Source: Streptomyces guryensis
GTDB taxonomy: Bacteria; Actinomycetota; Actinomycetes; Streptomycetales; Streptomycetaceae
Length of the DNA stretch: 64,000 nucleotides
Direction: 5' to 3'
Assembly (NCBI RefSeq): GCF_021261325.1
Contig: NZ_JAJSBI010000016.1
Location: forward strand, 124,001-188,000
Numbering within the stretch: the first letter of the stretch is position 1; the number at the start of each line of letters is the position of its first letter. Made by a program: the position numbers and the translations under genes. Positions 52,442 through 62,000 of this stretch are shown here, piece by piece. Under the pieces are notes generated by a model. That model made no database searches. It worked only from the letters and a program-made list of their open reading frames with translations, and was not told where the DNA came from.

Positions 52442-53124
52442 CCCGCTACGCCGACATCCCCAAACCCATCCGCTCCGGAATAGTCGTCGTCGCCCCCGAC
52501 ACCGGCACCCCCCAGCGCATCATCGTCCTGCAGTTCAACCCGGACACCCTGGAGCGCAGTATCGCTCCCCAGTCCGCCGGGGACAGCAGTGACACGGGCA
52601 GCGGTGGCACCGGGAGTGGGGACCGGAACGAGGCGCTTCGGCTGAAGGGTCCCGCGCAGGAGACCTGGAAATTCACCGCCGAGATCGATGCCACCGACCA
52701 GTTGGAGATCGCCGCGCCCGACGGGATCCACCCCCAGCTGGCCACGCTCGAAATGCTCGTGCAGCCCACCACCGCCCAGTTGCGCGCAGCGAGCCGGCTC
52801 GCGGCGAACGGGGTCATCGAGATCAGCCCGATCGAGATGCCGCTCACGCTGTTCACGTGGGGCAGCAAGCGGGTCATGCCCGTGCGGCTGACCGAACTCT
52901 CCGTCAACGAGTCCGCCTTCGACGTGAATCTCAATCCGATTCGGGCCTCGCTGAGCATGGGGATGAAGATCCTCACGGTCAGTGATCTGCCCGCCGGGCA
53001 TCGCGGTGCCGATCTGTACATGGCCCACCTCGCGCAGAAGGAACGGCTCGCTGCATCCGCGCGCGGCGGGAGTCTCGGGTCCCTCGGGCTGCCCGGGGCG
53101 GACGTACTGAGCGGCAGGGGCTGA
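52438..53124 (+). CDS. Contractile injection system tube/adaptor protein (Afp7-like)
   Basis: 228 residues: IVLQFNPDTLERSIAPQSAG near residues 28-47, LKGPAQETWKFTAEIDATDQ near residue 65, IEMPLTLFTWGSKRVMPVRL near residue 135, and LSVNESAFDVNLNPIRASLS near residue 155. This is the CIS tube/LysM-adaptor pattern that links the hub to the tube. Start overlaps the stop of the immunity gene by 4 nt. The tail after residue 200 is a Gly/Leu/Ser-rich disordered end. Confidence 0.88.
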   Translation: MTRYADIPKPIRSGIVVVAPDTGTPQRIIVLQFNPDTLERSIAPQSAGDSSDTGSGGTGSGDRNEALRLKGPAQETWKFTAEIDATDQLEIAAPDGIHPQLATLEMLVQPTTAQLRAASRLAANGVIEISPIEMPLTLFTWGSKRVMPVRLTELSVNESAFDVNLNPIRASLSMGMKILTVSDLPAGHRGADLYMAHLAQKERLAASARGGSLGSLGLPGADVLSGRG

Positions 53125-53134
53125 GGAACACACC

Positions 53135-53488
53135 ATGGCTGACATCGAGTCCTACGAGAGCGCCCTCGGTTCCATACCTGGCGCCCACCCCTACCCCCGG
53201 ACCAGCCGCTACCACGACGCCGAGATCGGTATCCACCGCCAGGACGACGGCACCGAAGTCCGCTACGCCAAACGCCGGTTGCTGCCACCGCTCGACGCCC
53301 AGGAGACACAGGAACACGTCGTGGGCTCCGGTGAGCGGCCCGATCTGCTGGCCCAGCGCTACTTCGGCGACCCCGGTCAGTGGTGGCGCATCGCCGACGC
53401 CAACCCCGTACTCGATCCACGGGAGCTGACGGACGAGGCCGGACGGATCATCGACGTCCCCGAGCCCGGAGGACACCGGCGTGTCTGA
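53135..53488 (+). CDS. LysM/tail protein X-like baseplate protein
   Basis: 117 residues. The C-terminal part RPDLLAQRYFGDPGQWWRIA and DANPVLDPRELTDEAGRIID is the tail protein X (LysM-like) pattern of phage baseplates, near residues 67-108. In Afp7 this domain is fused to the tube-adaptor protein, whereas here it is a separate gene 11 nt downstream. The stop overlaps the hub gene. Confidence 0.85.
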   Translation: MADIESYESALGSIPGAHPYPRTSRYHDAEIGIHRQDDGTEVRYAKRRLLPPLDAQETQEHVVGSGERPDLLAQRYFGDPGQWWRIADANPVLDPRELTDEAGRIIDVPEPGGHRRV

Positions 53489-54620
53489 ACAACGCGTGTT
53501 GCAGGGGCCCGTCCACATCACGCTCCTCATGGGGCCGAAGCTGGTCAAGCCCGTACCGGCCGAGGTGGCAGAGGCGCTGCTGTCCGCGCAGATCACCGCC
53601 ACGGCGGGGGAGCGCAGCGGGTTCCAGCTCGCCTTCGACCTCACCAAGAACGGCATCATCAACCAGCGGTTGCTGCCCGAGGGGTTCTTCGATCCGAAGA
53701 CCCGCCTCGTCATCACCGTCAGCGTCCGGGGAACGCAGGACGTCCTCTTCGACGGGCTCGTCGTGCGCCAGGAGGTCGGGACGAGCAACCAGCCCGGCCA
53801 CTCCACCCTCACCGTCACCGGCGAGGACCTCACCCTCCTGATGGACCTGGAGGAACGCACCGCGCGCTACCCCAACCTGCCGCCCTCGCAGCGGGCGCTC
53901 GCGATCCTGCAGCGCTACTCCGACTACGGCATCCGCCCCGACGTCTACGCCGAGAAGATCGCCCAGCCGCCGCACCAGGATCTGCGGGTGCACTACCAGA
54001 CCGGCACCGACCTCCAGTACCTCACCGACCTCGCCCGCGCCAACGGCTACACCTTCTACCTCGAACCCGGCCCCAACCCCGGCCAGTCCTCCGCCCGTTG
54101 GGGGCCGGAGATTCGCCTCGGCATCCGTCAGCACGCCCTCAACGTCAACATGGACGCCAACACGACCGTGGATCAGTTGACCTTTGCGTATGACGGGACA
54201 GCGCGAGAAGAGCCGCAGGCCCGTTGGCAGGACCCCGGGACCCGCGTGTCCACGCTGCTGCCCCAGCCGCCGATCAGTCCCCTGCGCCCGCCCCTCGGGC
54301 GCCGGCCCACCCCGGCACTCAAACGCAGGACCCTCTCCGGCACCGCCAAGCAGCAGCGCGAGCAGGCCGAGGCGGAACTCCTCGCCCGGGCTGCCGTGTC
54401 GGCGGACGTCGTCTCCGGGTCCGGGTCCCTCGACGTCAACCGGCACGGCTACATCCTGCAGCCCCGCCAACTGGTCGGTGTGCGCGGCTCGGGGCGGGCG
54501 TACGACGGCGACTACTACGTCAAGTCCGTCACGCACAACCTGCGGCCGGGCTCCTTCCAGCAGAACTTCACCCTCTCCAGGGAGGGGCTGGAAGCCCGCG
54601 AAGACCGCGTCCGCCCGTAA
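53481..54620 (+). CDS. Baseplate hub protein (phage late control gene D-like)
   Basis: Hub that supports the spike, homologous to P2 gpD and the N-terminal part of VgrG. 379 residues: KNGIINQRLLPEGFFDPKTR near residue 55, LHYQTGTDLQYLTDLARANGY-like near residue 175, with YTFYLEPGPN and a C-terminal VRGSGRAYDGDYYVKSVTH and then NLRPGSFQQNFTLSREGL. It starts 8 nt inside the preceding gene. The next gene encodes the spike. Confidence 0.92.
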   Translation: MSEQRVLQGPVHITLLMGPKLVKPVPAEVAEALLSAQITATAGERSGFQLAFDLTKNGIINQRLLPEGFFDPKTRLVITVSVRGTQDVLFDGLVVRQEVGTSNQPGHSTLTVTGEDLTLLMDLEERTARYPNLPPSQRALAILQRYSDYGIRPDVYAEKIAQPPHQDLRVHYQTGTDLQYLTDLARANGYTFYLEPGPNPGQSSARWGPEIRLGIRQHALNVNMDANTTVDQLTFAYDGTAREEPQARWQDPGTRVSTLLPQPPISPLRPPLGRRPTPALKRRTLSGTAKQQREQAEAELLARAAVSADVVSGSGSLDVNRHGYILQPRQLVGVRGSGRAYDGDYYVKSVTHNLRPGSFQQNFTLSREGLEAREDRVRP

Positions 54621-54647
54621 CACCTCATCACTCAGGAGCAGTTCAGC

Positions 54648-55187
54648 ATGGCGGCAGCAGCGAACAACCGCTACCTCGGCAAGTTCCGCGGCCGGGTCGT
54701 CGACAACAACGACCCGCTGAGGATCGGCCGCATCACCGTCGAGGTGCCCGATGTGCTCGGCGACGAGCCGTCCACCTGGGCGCTGCCCTGTCTGCCGTTC
54801 ACCGGACCCCAGTCGGGACAGTTCGTGGTGCCGCCGCCCGGCTCCGGAGTGTGGGTGGAGTTCGAGCAGGGAGACCCCAGTTTCCCTGTGTGGACCGGGT
54901 GTTGGTACGGAGCTGCCGAGGAACTGCCGCCCGACGCGCGCCGCGAACTGCAGGCGAACTCGCCGAACAAGCCGTTCGTCGTGCAGACACCGGGCGCGCA
55001 CAAGATCGTCATGAACGACACCGCCGGGGCCGAGCAGGGGATTCTGCTGCAGGCCCAGGGCGGTGCCTACATCCGCATCACCAAGGAGACCGTGATCATC
55101 GCCAACGGCGCCGGCGCCGAGATCCTGCTGCAGGGCGATCACGTGACCATCAACCAGGGCCAGTTGACCGTTCAGTCGAAGCGTTAG
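54648..55187 (+). CDS. Spike/baseplate assembly protein V (gp5-like OB domain)
   Basis: 179 residues. The OB fold at residues 7-85 has YLGKFRGRVVDNNDPLRIGR, VEVPDVLG, GVWVEFEQGDPSFPVWTGCW. The C-terminal part, ending IIANGAGAEILLQGDHVTIN, is the beta-helix or needle-like repeat of VgrG/gp5 spikes. It forms the membrane-puncturing centre of the baseplate with the PAAR tip. It lies 27 nt after the hub gene. Confidence 0.93.
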   Translation: MAAAANNRYLGKFRGRVVDNNDPLRIGRITVEVPDVLGDEPSTWALPCLPFTGPQSGQFVVPPPGSGVWVEFEQGDPSFPVWTGCWYGAAEELPPDARRELQANSPNKPFVVQTPGAHKIVMNDTAGAEQGILLQAQGGAYIRITKETVIIANGAGAEILLQGDHVTINQGQLTVQSKR

Positions 55188-55208
55188 CAACACGGGGGAG
55201 AAGAGAAG

Positions 55209-55544
55209 TTGTCCGGGAGTCTGCTCGACGCGAGCGCCGTGATCGGCTGCCCGCACGGCGGCCGTGTCACCGCCGCCACCACACCTTCCGGCGGCGTACG
55301 CATCGGGGGCGCCGCCGTCGCCACGGGCCGGCACACCTACGTCGTCACCGGCTGCCCGCACTGCGTCGCCGGGGTGCCCTCGCCGTGCGTGTCCGTCCGC
55401 TGGACCGACGGTCACAGCGGTGTGACCGTCGACGGCGCGCCCGTGCTGCTCGACACCTCCGCAGCCCAGTGCTTCAGCGCGGCCTTCGTGCCGCAGGGAC
55501 CGCCCGTGGTCCAGGCCGCACAGCGAAAGGTCACCGTCCGATGA
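55209..55544 (+). CDS. PAAR-like spike tip protein
   Basis: 111 residues, TTG start preceded by GGGAGAAGAGAAG. VIGCPHGGRVTAATTPSGGV at residues 11-30 and GCPHCVAGVPSPCVSVRW near residues 50-67 supply His and Cys for a zinc site, as in PAAR tips that sharpen the spike. GVTVDGAPVLLDTSAAQCFS follows. It matches the Afp10-like position. The stop overlaps the gp25 gene start. Confidence 0.83.
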   Translation: MSGSLLDASAVIGCPHGGRVTAATTPSGGVRIGGAAVATGRHTYVVTGCPHCVAGVPSPCVSVRWTDGHSGVTVDGAPVLLDTSAAQCFSAAFVPQGPPVVQAAQRKVTVR

Positions 55545-55930
55545 GCCGCGTCACGCGCCAACACCCGCGCACCGACATCGCGTTCCCCTTCCACGCTGAC
55601 CGCCGCGGCCGCACCGCACACGCCGGCCACGCCGCGCACGTCCACGACCTGATCGAACAGCTGCTGTTCACCAGCCCGGGGGAGCGTGTCATGCGCCCGG
55701 ACTTCGGCTGCGGCCTCCTCGACCTGGTGTTCGCGCCGAACAGCCCCGAGCTGGTCAGCACCCTCGAACTCTCGGTGCAGGCCTCGCTCCAGCGCTGGCT
55801 CGGCGACCTCATCGACGTCGTGGCCCTGGACGTCGTCAGCGACGAGAACGCCGTACGCGTCCACCTGTCGTACGTCCTGCGGGCCACCGGAGCCCGGACC
55901 GACGACGTCTTCGAAGGGAGGGCGGCATGA
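55541..55930 (+). CDS. gp25/GPW baseplate wedge protein
   Basis: 129 residues. The conserved IEQLLFTSPGERVMRPDFGC at residues 39-58 and LLDLVFAPNS are the gp25-like lysozyme-related wedge motif, which anchors the first sheath ring. The start is chosen at MSRVTRQ, overlapping the stop of the PAAR gene by 4 nt; a much longer in-frame extension upstream is in the wrong frame for the other genes. Its own stop overlaps the following J gene. Confidence 0.94.
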   Translation: MSRVTRQHPRTDIAFPFHADRRGRTAHAGHAAHVHDLIEQLLFTSPGERVMRPDFGCGLLDLVFAPNSPELVSTLELSVQASLQRWLGDLIDVVALDVVSDENAVRVHLSYVLRATGARTDDVFEGRAA

Positions 55931-58900
55931 GCACGGGTACGACCACCTCCCGCCGCGCCAAGGTAAGAGCCGCGCAGCTGAACGGAGTCGACGCGGTGGA
56001 GGTCGGTGACGACGGGCTGCTGCTCACCGTCACCTTCCTCGGCAAGGCCCCGCACGGCCTCGGCCCCGAGAACGTCCGCATCGACGGCGGCCGCCGCATC
56101 ACCGGCATCACCGCCGTCGACGTCAGCGTCGAGCGCGAGGAGGACCCCGAGCTCGACGACCGGCTCTACGTCACCCTCGACCGGGCCGGCGACACCTCGC
56201 GGTACGTCTTCGCGCTCGTCGAGACCGACCCGTACGGCCGTCCCGGGACGGAACCCTTCCGGGGCTTCGACCAGCGCTACCACCGCGCGTCCTTCTCCTT
56301 CCGGCCCGACTGCCCGACCCCCTTCGACTGCAAGGACGACGAGCCGGAACCGGGCGGCTTCCCCGCCGCACCCGTCGTCGACTACACCGCCCGCGACTAC
56401 GAGACGATCCGCAAGCTGCTCCTGGACCGGCTCGCGCTCACCACGCCCGAGTGGGTCGAGCGCAACCCCGCGGACCTGGGCGTCACGCTCGTCGAACTGC
56501 TCGCGTACACGGGTGACCAGATCAGCTACCAGCAGGACGCGGTGGCCACCGAGGCCTACCTCGACACCGCGCGCCGCCGGGTCTCCGTACGGCGGCACGT
56601 CCGGCTCATCGACTACGCGATGCACGACGGCTGCACCGCACGGGCCTACGTCACCGTGAAGACCGCCGGCGACACCACGCTCGCGCCGGGCACCTTCCGG
56701 TTCGCCTCCGTCGACGTCCGCGCCGTCGACCCGCACGACCGGCCCGAACCGGGCACGGTGATCGACGAGGACGACCTCGGCGACCTGGACGAGCGCGGCT
56801 CGGTGGAGGTCTTCGAACCGGTCGCCGCCGACCCGTTGGAGCTCAGGGTCGCCCACAACGCGATCCGCCTGTGGACCTGGGGCGGCGAGGTGTGCGCGTT
56901 GCCGAAGGGCGCCACCTCCGCCACCCTGCGCGACGAGTGGGACGACCCCGAGACCTGCCGCGACCGTCAACTGGACCTGCGACCGGGCGACGTGCTGGTC
57001 CTGGAGGAGGTGAAGGGCCCGCGCACCGGCACCCCGGGCGACCAGGACCCGAGCCACCGGCAGGCCGTACGCCTCGCCTCCGTCACCCCGGGCGTCGACC
57101 GCATCGAGGACCAGCCGGTCCTGGAGGTCACCTGGGCCGCCGAGGACGCCCTCCGCTTCCCGTTCTGCCTCAGCACGCGCGGCGGCCGCGACTGCCTGCC
57201 CGTCGAGGACGTGACCCTGGCCCGTGGCAACGTCGTCCTCGTCGACCACGGCCGCACCCTCAGCGGACTCCCGCAGACCGCCACCGTGCCGCCCGAGCCG
57301 GCCGTCGTCGCCCCCTGCGACCCGCCCGCCGGCTGCTACGACCGCGAGGAGGGCAACGCCCCGGCCCGGCTGATCAACTCCCTCACGGACCGGACGGAGA
57401 ACGCGGAAGCCCTCGTACCCGACGACGTCCGGGAACTCTTCGAGGTGGTCGGCGAGGCGGCGGCCGTACGCGCCGGAATCGGTCTGGAGCGCGCCGGGCA
57501 GCGGCACGAGCGGGTGGTGCCCGGCACGGCGTACGCCCAGGCCGCCGCACTGCGCACCCTGCTCGCGCAGTCCGTCTACCCGGGCATCGTGCCGCGCTTC
57601 CGGCCCGTCCTCGGACGCACGCCCGTCGTGCAGGCGGTGCCCTTCCCCGACGCGCGGGCCGTGGCCGCCGGGCAGGCCGCGCGGATCGCCGCGATCCCGG
57701 GAGCGGTCCGGCAGCGGCTCGTCGAGCTGTGGCGCAGCGCCCGTGACCGCGACGGGCTCGCGGACGAGGAGATCGACGAACTCACCGTCATCTACGGGCT
57801 GAAGGTCATCGAGCGGTTCGAGCTGCGCACCCATCCCGTCCGTGCTCTGCGTGAACTCCTGCACAGGAACGACGAGTTGCTCGACACGAAGCTGCGGCGC
57901 GTGGCGATCCTGGCGTCCCGGGCCCGTGCCGGGACGGTCCTCGACGGGCACATCGCCTGGGAGATCGCCCACAGCTGGGGCCCGGCGTACGCGGCCGGAC
58001 TGCACCCCGACGAGCCGGTGCTGCGCGGCTCCGCGACCGCCGCGCTCGCCCAGGACCCGCGTCGCGCCCTGCCCGCCGTGCGCGTCGAGGACGGCGACCT
58101 GACCTGGCTGCCCCAGCGCGATCTGCTGCACAGCGGTCCCCGTGACCGGCACTTCGTCGGCGAGCTGGAGGACGACGGCCGCCTCGCCCTGCGCTTCGGC
58201 GACGGGCGGCACGGCGCGAAGCCGGTGCCGGGCGCCCGTCTCGCCCTGCACCACCGGCTCGGCGGCGGCATCGCCGGCAACGTCGGCGCGGAGGCCATCA
58301 ACCACCTGGTCATCCAGAGCGACTGCGCCCGGCCGCCGGCCGCCGTGGTCCGCAACCCGCTGCCCGCCACGGGCGGCGCCGAGCCCGAACCGGTCGAGCA
58401 GGCACGCCAGTTGGCCCCGCTCGACCTGCGCCGCACCCGACTGCGCGCGGTCACCGCCGAGGACTACGCCGACCTCGCCGCCCAGCTGCCGGGCGTGCAG
58501 CGCGCCGCCGCCGAGATCCGCTGGACCGGCAGCGTCCAGGAGGCCCACATCGCGATCGACGCGTACGGCAGCGCCGACCCGTCGGCCGAACTGCTCGCCC
58601 AGGTCGAGCAGTCCCTGGAGGCCTACCGGCGCATCGGCCACGACCTCGTGGTCGGCCCCGCGCGCCTGGTGGCGCTCGACGTCGCGCTGACCGTGTGCGC
58701 CGAACCCGGCCACCAGCACGGGCAGATCCTCGCCGAGCTGTATCGCGTGCTCGGCAGCGGCCGTCTGGCCGGCGGACGGCTCGGGTTCTTCCATCCGGAC
58801 GCGCTGACCTTCGGCGAACCCGTGCGGCTCAGCCGGCTGGTCGCCGTCGCGGCGGCCGTACCGGGTGTCGAGAGCGTCCGGGTCACCCGGCTGCGGCGGC

Positions 58901-59037
58901 TGTTCGAACAGGACCGAGGAGAGAGGGAGGACGGCGTGCTGCGGCTCGGCCCGCTGGAGATCGCCACCTGCGACAACGATCCGGACCGGCCGGAGAACGG
59001 CCGGCTGGCGATATCCCTGGGAGGTGCGGTCCGATGA
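55927..59037 (+). CDS. Baseplate assembly protein J (Afp11-like)
   Basis: 1036 residues. The gpJ-type motif occurs as NPADLGVTLVELLAYTGDQI near residue 183 and SYQQDAVATEAYLDTARRRV just after, which is typical of large baseplate assembly proteins. The C-terminal half contains TWLPQRDLLHSGPRDRHFVG, then RFGDGRHGAKP near residue 755, and AEDYADLAAQLPGVQRAAAE near residue 850. It forms the wedge of the baseplate. Overlaps both neighbours by 4 nt. Confidence 0.92.
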   Translation: MSTGTTTSRRAKVRAAQLNGVDAVEVGDDGLLLTVTFLGKAPHGLGPENVRIDGGRRITGITAVDVSVEREEDPELDDRLYVTLDRAGDTSRYVFALVETDPYGRPGTEPFRGFDQRYHRASFSFRPDCPTPFDCKDDEPEPGGFPAAPVVDYTARDYETIRKLLLDRLALTTPEWVERNPADLGVTLVELLAYTGDQISYQQDAVATEAYLDTARRRVSVRRHVRLIDYAMHDGCTARAYVTVKTAGDTTLAPGTFRFASVDVRAVDPHDRPEPGTVIDEDDLGDLDERGSVEVFEPVAADPLELRVAHNAIRLWTWGGEVCALPKGATSATLRDEWDDPETCRDRQLDLRPGDVLVLEEVKGPRTGTPGDQDPSHRQAVRLASVTPGVDRIEDQPVLEVTWAAEDALRFPFCLSTRGGRDCLPVEDVTLARGNVVLVDHGRTLSGLPQTATVPPEPAVVAPCDPPAGCYDREEGNAPARLINSLTDRTENAEALVPDDVRELFEVVGEAAAVRAGIGLERAGQRHERVVPGTAYAQAAALRTLLAQSVYPGIVPRFRPVLGRTPVVQAVPFPDARAVAAGQAARIAAIPGAVRQRLVELWRSARDRDGLADEEIDELTVIYGLKVIERFELRTHPVRALRELLHRNDELLDTKLRRVAILASRARAGTVLDGHIAWEIAHSWGPAYAAGLHPDEPVLRGSATAALAQDPRRALPAVRVEDGDLTWLPQRDLLHSGPRDRHFVGELEDDGRLALRFGDGRHGAKPVPGARLALHHRLGGGIAGNVGAEAINHLVIQSDCARPPAAVVRNPLPATGGAEPEPVEQARQLAPLDLRRTRLRAVTAEDYADLAAQLPGVQRAAAEIRWTGSVQEAHIAIDAYGSADPSAELLAQVEQSLEAYRRIGHDLVVGPARLVALDVALTVCAEPGHQHGQILAELYRVLGSGRLAGGRLGFFHPDALTFGEPVRLSRLVAVAAAVPGVESVRVTRLRRLFEQDRGEREDGVLRLGPLEIATCDNDPDRPENGRLAISLGGAVR

Positions 59038-62000
59038 CTGCCACCGACGACTGCACCTGCGGCTGCGGCGGCCACGACGAGCGCCTCGCACCGGCCCCGC
59101 CGCACAACCCGCCGGGGCGCACCGCCCTCGACTACCGTGTCGGGGAGTACGGCTCGTTCCTGGCCGCCCTGCTCGACCGGCTCGCCTCACCGGCGTACCC
59201 GGCCCTGGAAGGGCTCACGGTCCGCACCCCGGACGACCCGGCGATCGGGCTGCTCGACGCCGCCGCCGTCCTCGGGGACCTGCTCACCTTCCACTCGGAG
59301 CGGATCGCCGACGAGGCGTACATCCGCACGGCGAACGAGCACCGCTCGCTGGTGCTGCTGGGCCGACTGGTGGGACACCGGCCGCGGCCGGGTGTCGCCG
59401 CCGCCACGCATCTCGCGTACACCCTCGAACGCGACCCGCGGGCCGAGACACTGCCCGTCGTGATCCCGCGGGGGGCGCGCGCCCACAGCGTGCCCGCCTC
59501 CGCCGACGAGGAGTCGCTGACCTTCGAGACGAGCCGGGACCTCAGCGCCCGCTGGGACCTCAATGAGCTGAAGGTGCGCAGGCGTCGTCCGTCCTTGGTG
59601 ACGCCCGACGATCTCGAGCGGCGCCCCGAGCTCTTTGTCGAAGGCACGGCGAACTCCCTGCAGACCGGGGACCAGCTGCTCTTCGTCTTCGGTGAACAGG
59701 CGGGTGGGGAGCGGAAGTTGATTCCGGTCGCTGGTGTGCGGGTCGACCGGGACGAGGACGTCACGGCCATCTCGCTGCCGGAGTCGGCGCCGCCCACGTT
59801 GAAGGAACTCGTCGACGAGGTGCGGCGCTGGGTTGCCGAGCCCTCCGTCCCCGGTGAGCCCGGCGATGAGCCGCCGACGCCCGAGGTACCGAATCCGCGG
59901 CCCGTCAGCCGCATGATCGAGGACTTCGAGGGTCAGGTTCTGGCTCCGCTGCGGGTGGCTCTGGACGGGGTGAAGACGCCGGAGAGTCTTGCCGCCGTGC
60001 TCGCGGAGCCCGTTGCCCGGCTCGGCGAGGCGCAGGTGTTGGCGGAGCCTTGGGAGGATGTGGCTGCGTGGTTCGAGCAGTTGCAGGCAGTGCTCGACGA
60101 ATTCCGCCGCCGGGCACTCGAGTTGGCGCCTGCGCAGAGTGTCACGGACGGTGTTCGGGCGACTGCCGCGCCGTCCGGGCCGGTCGCGCCCACGCGGCGG
60201 GAGCCACAGATTCAACACAGCCCCGCGCCCCTTGAGGGCGATCCACGTGCCGTCGCTTTCCATGCACTGGCGGCTGTCCTCCCGGCCCTGCGTGCCCAGC
60301 GCCCAGCCGTGTCCGGCGGTGCGGGCGTCCAGCAGCCCGGTACCGACACCGCTCGGCTGCTCGCGGCCCTCAATCCTGCCCTCGGCAGTCTGTACCCGGC
60401 GTGGCGCCGGACCGCCTCCACCACCACGGCCCGGCTTCTGCGCGCCCTGCTCGCCATGCGTGTCACCGCCGCCCCCTTCGGTGCCACTGCCCCGCTCAAG
60501 CCTGTTCAGGACGACAAGGGGCGGGTCATCCGGTCCGCCGACTGGCCGCTGACGGGGGCTGTGCTGACCGGCATGCGGATCGTTTACGACACCGCGGGCA
60601 GGGCGCCGGTCCGGGCGGAGTTCCAGTACGTCGAGGGGAACAGTTCCGATCAGCGGGCCGTGACGCTGCCGCTCGCCCAGCAGGTCAGCTTCGCGCTCGG
60701 GCCGGGCATGGTCGATCTGTCGACCCGGGCCGTCCACGACCGTGATCTGAGCTGGCTCACCCGTCGCCCCGCCGATTCGCAGGAGCCCGGTGTCACCGTC
60801 CGCCTCCGGGACGGACTGCCGCAGCGGACCCTGTTCGTGTCCCGGCCGGACGAGGACGGTCTGATCCACGTCGGCGTCAACAACGGCACCGCGCAGGAGA
60901 TCTCCCTGCGGCCCGGTGCCACCGAGCAGTTCACGCACGGCGAGTACGAGGTGAGCCTGCGCTACACGACAGGCAGCACCGAGCCGAACGTCGAGGTCGT
61001 CATCGCCAGCAAGCCGGCGCCCGTCAACCGCCGTGTGCTGCAGCTCGACAGCGTGCACACGAGCATCACCGTCGGCAGCTGGGTCGCCGTCCAGCGGCCC
61101 GCGAAGGGCGCCCAGGACGGCATACCCGGCGACCCCGGGCTCGCGTTCGTCACCACCCAGGTCGTGGCGGCGCGGACGGCGGCGTACTCCAACTACGGCA
61201 TCACCGGCCGCGGCACCGAACTCACCCTCGCCGACCCGTGGCTGGACGAGTTCGACGTGCTGCTGTCGCACATCCGCGACACCACCGTGTACGCCGGGGG
61301 CGAGCCGCTGCGCCTGGCGGACGAGCCGCTCGGTGAGGACGTGCACGGCAACGAGATCGAGCTCGCCGAGCTGTACGACGGACTGCGTCCCGGGCGTCTG
61401 CTCGTCGTCACCGGTGAGCGCGGTGACATCCCCGGGACGACCGGGGTGACCGCGACCGAGGTCGTCACGATCGCCGCCGCCGATGCCGCCGTGGACCCGC
61501 AGCTGCCCGGCGACCGCGTCCACACCCGCCTGACCCTGACCACCGATCTCCTCCACCGCTACCGTCGCGAGACGGTCCGCATCCTGGGGAACGTCGTCGA
61601 GGCCACCCATGGCGAGAGCCGGGAGGAGGCCATCGGCAGCGGCGACTCGGACCGCGTGGGCCAGACGTTCGCGCTCTGGCAGTCCCCGCTGACCTGGCTC
61701 GCCGACGACAACCCTCTCGGCGCCACCCCGGTGCTGGAGGTCCGGGTCGACGGTGTCCGCTGGCACGAGGTGGACAGCCTGGCCGGACGCGGCCCGCGCG
61801 ACCGGGTCTACATCACCGGCACCGCCTCCGACGGCCGCACCACGGTCACCTTCGGCGACGGCGTCCACGGCGCCCGGCTGCCCAGCGGCCACGAGAACGT
61901 CCACGCCCGCTACCGCTTCGGCACCGGCAAGGCGGCCAACGTCCCGGCGCAGCGGATCACCCAGCCCCTCACCCGCCCACTCGGCGTCACCGCGGTCACC

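Noticed and set aside
54224..55540. Long in-frame extension before the gp25 gene
   Set aside because: It crosses the hub, spike and PAAR genes in the wrong frame. The ATG at 55541 overlaps the PAAR stop and gives a normal gp25 length.
55531..59190. Minus-strand frame of about 1200 codons opposite the baseplate J gene
   Set aside because: Composition artefact without ribosome-binding site or domain; the plus strand encodes a clear baseplate protein.
59187..61904. Minus-strand frame of about 900 codons opposite the second J gene
   Set aside because: Composition artefact as above.
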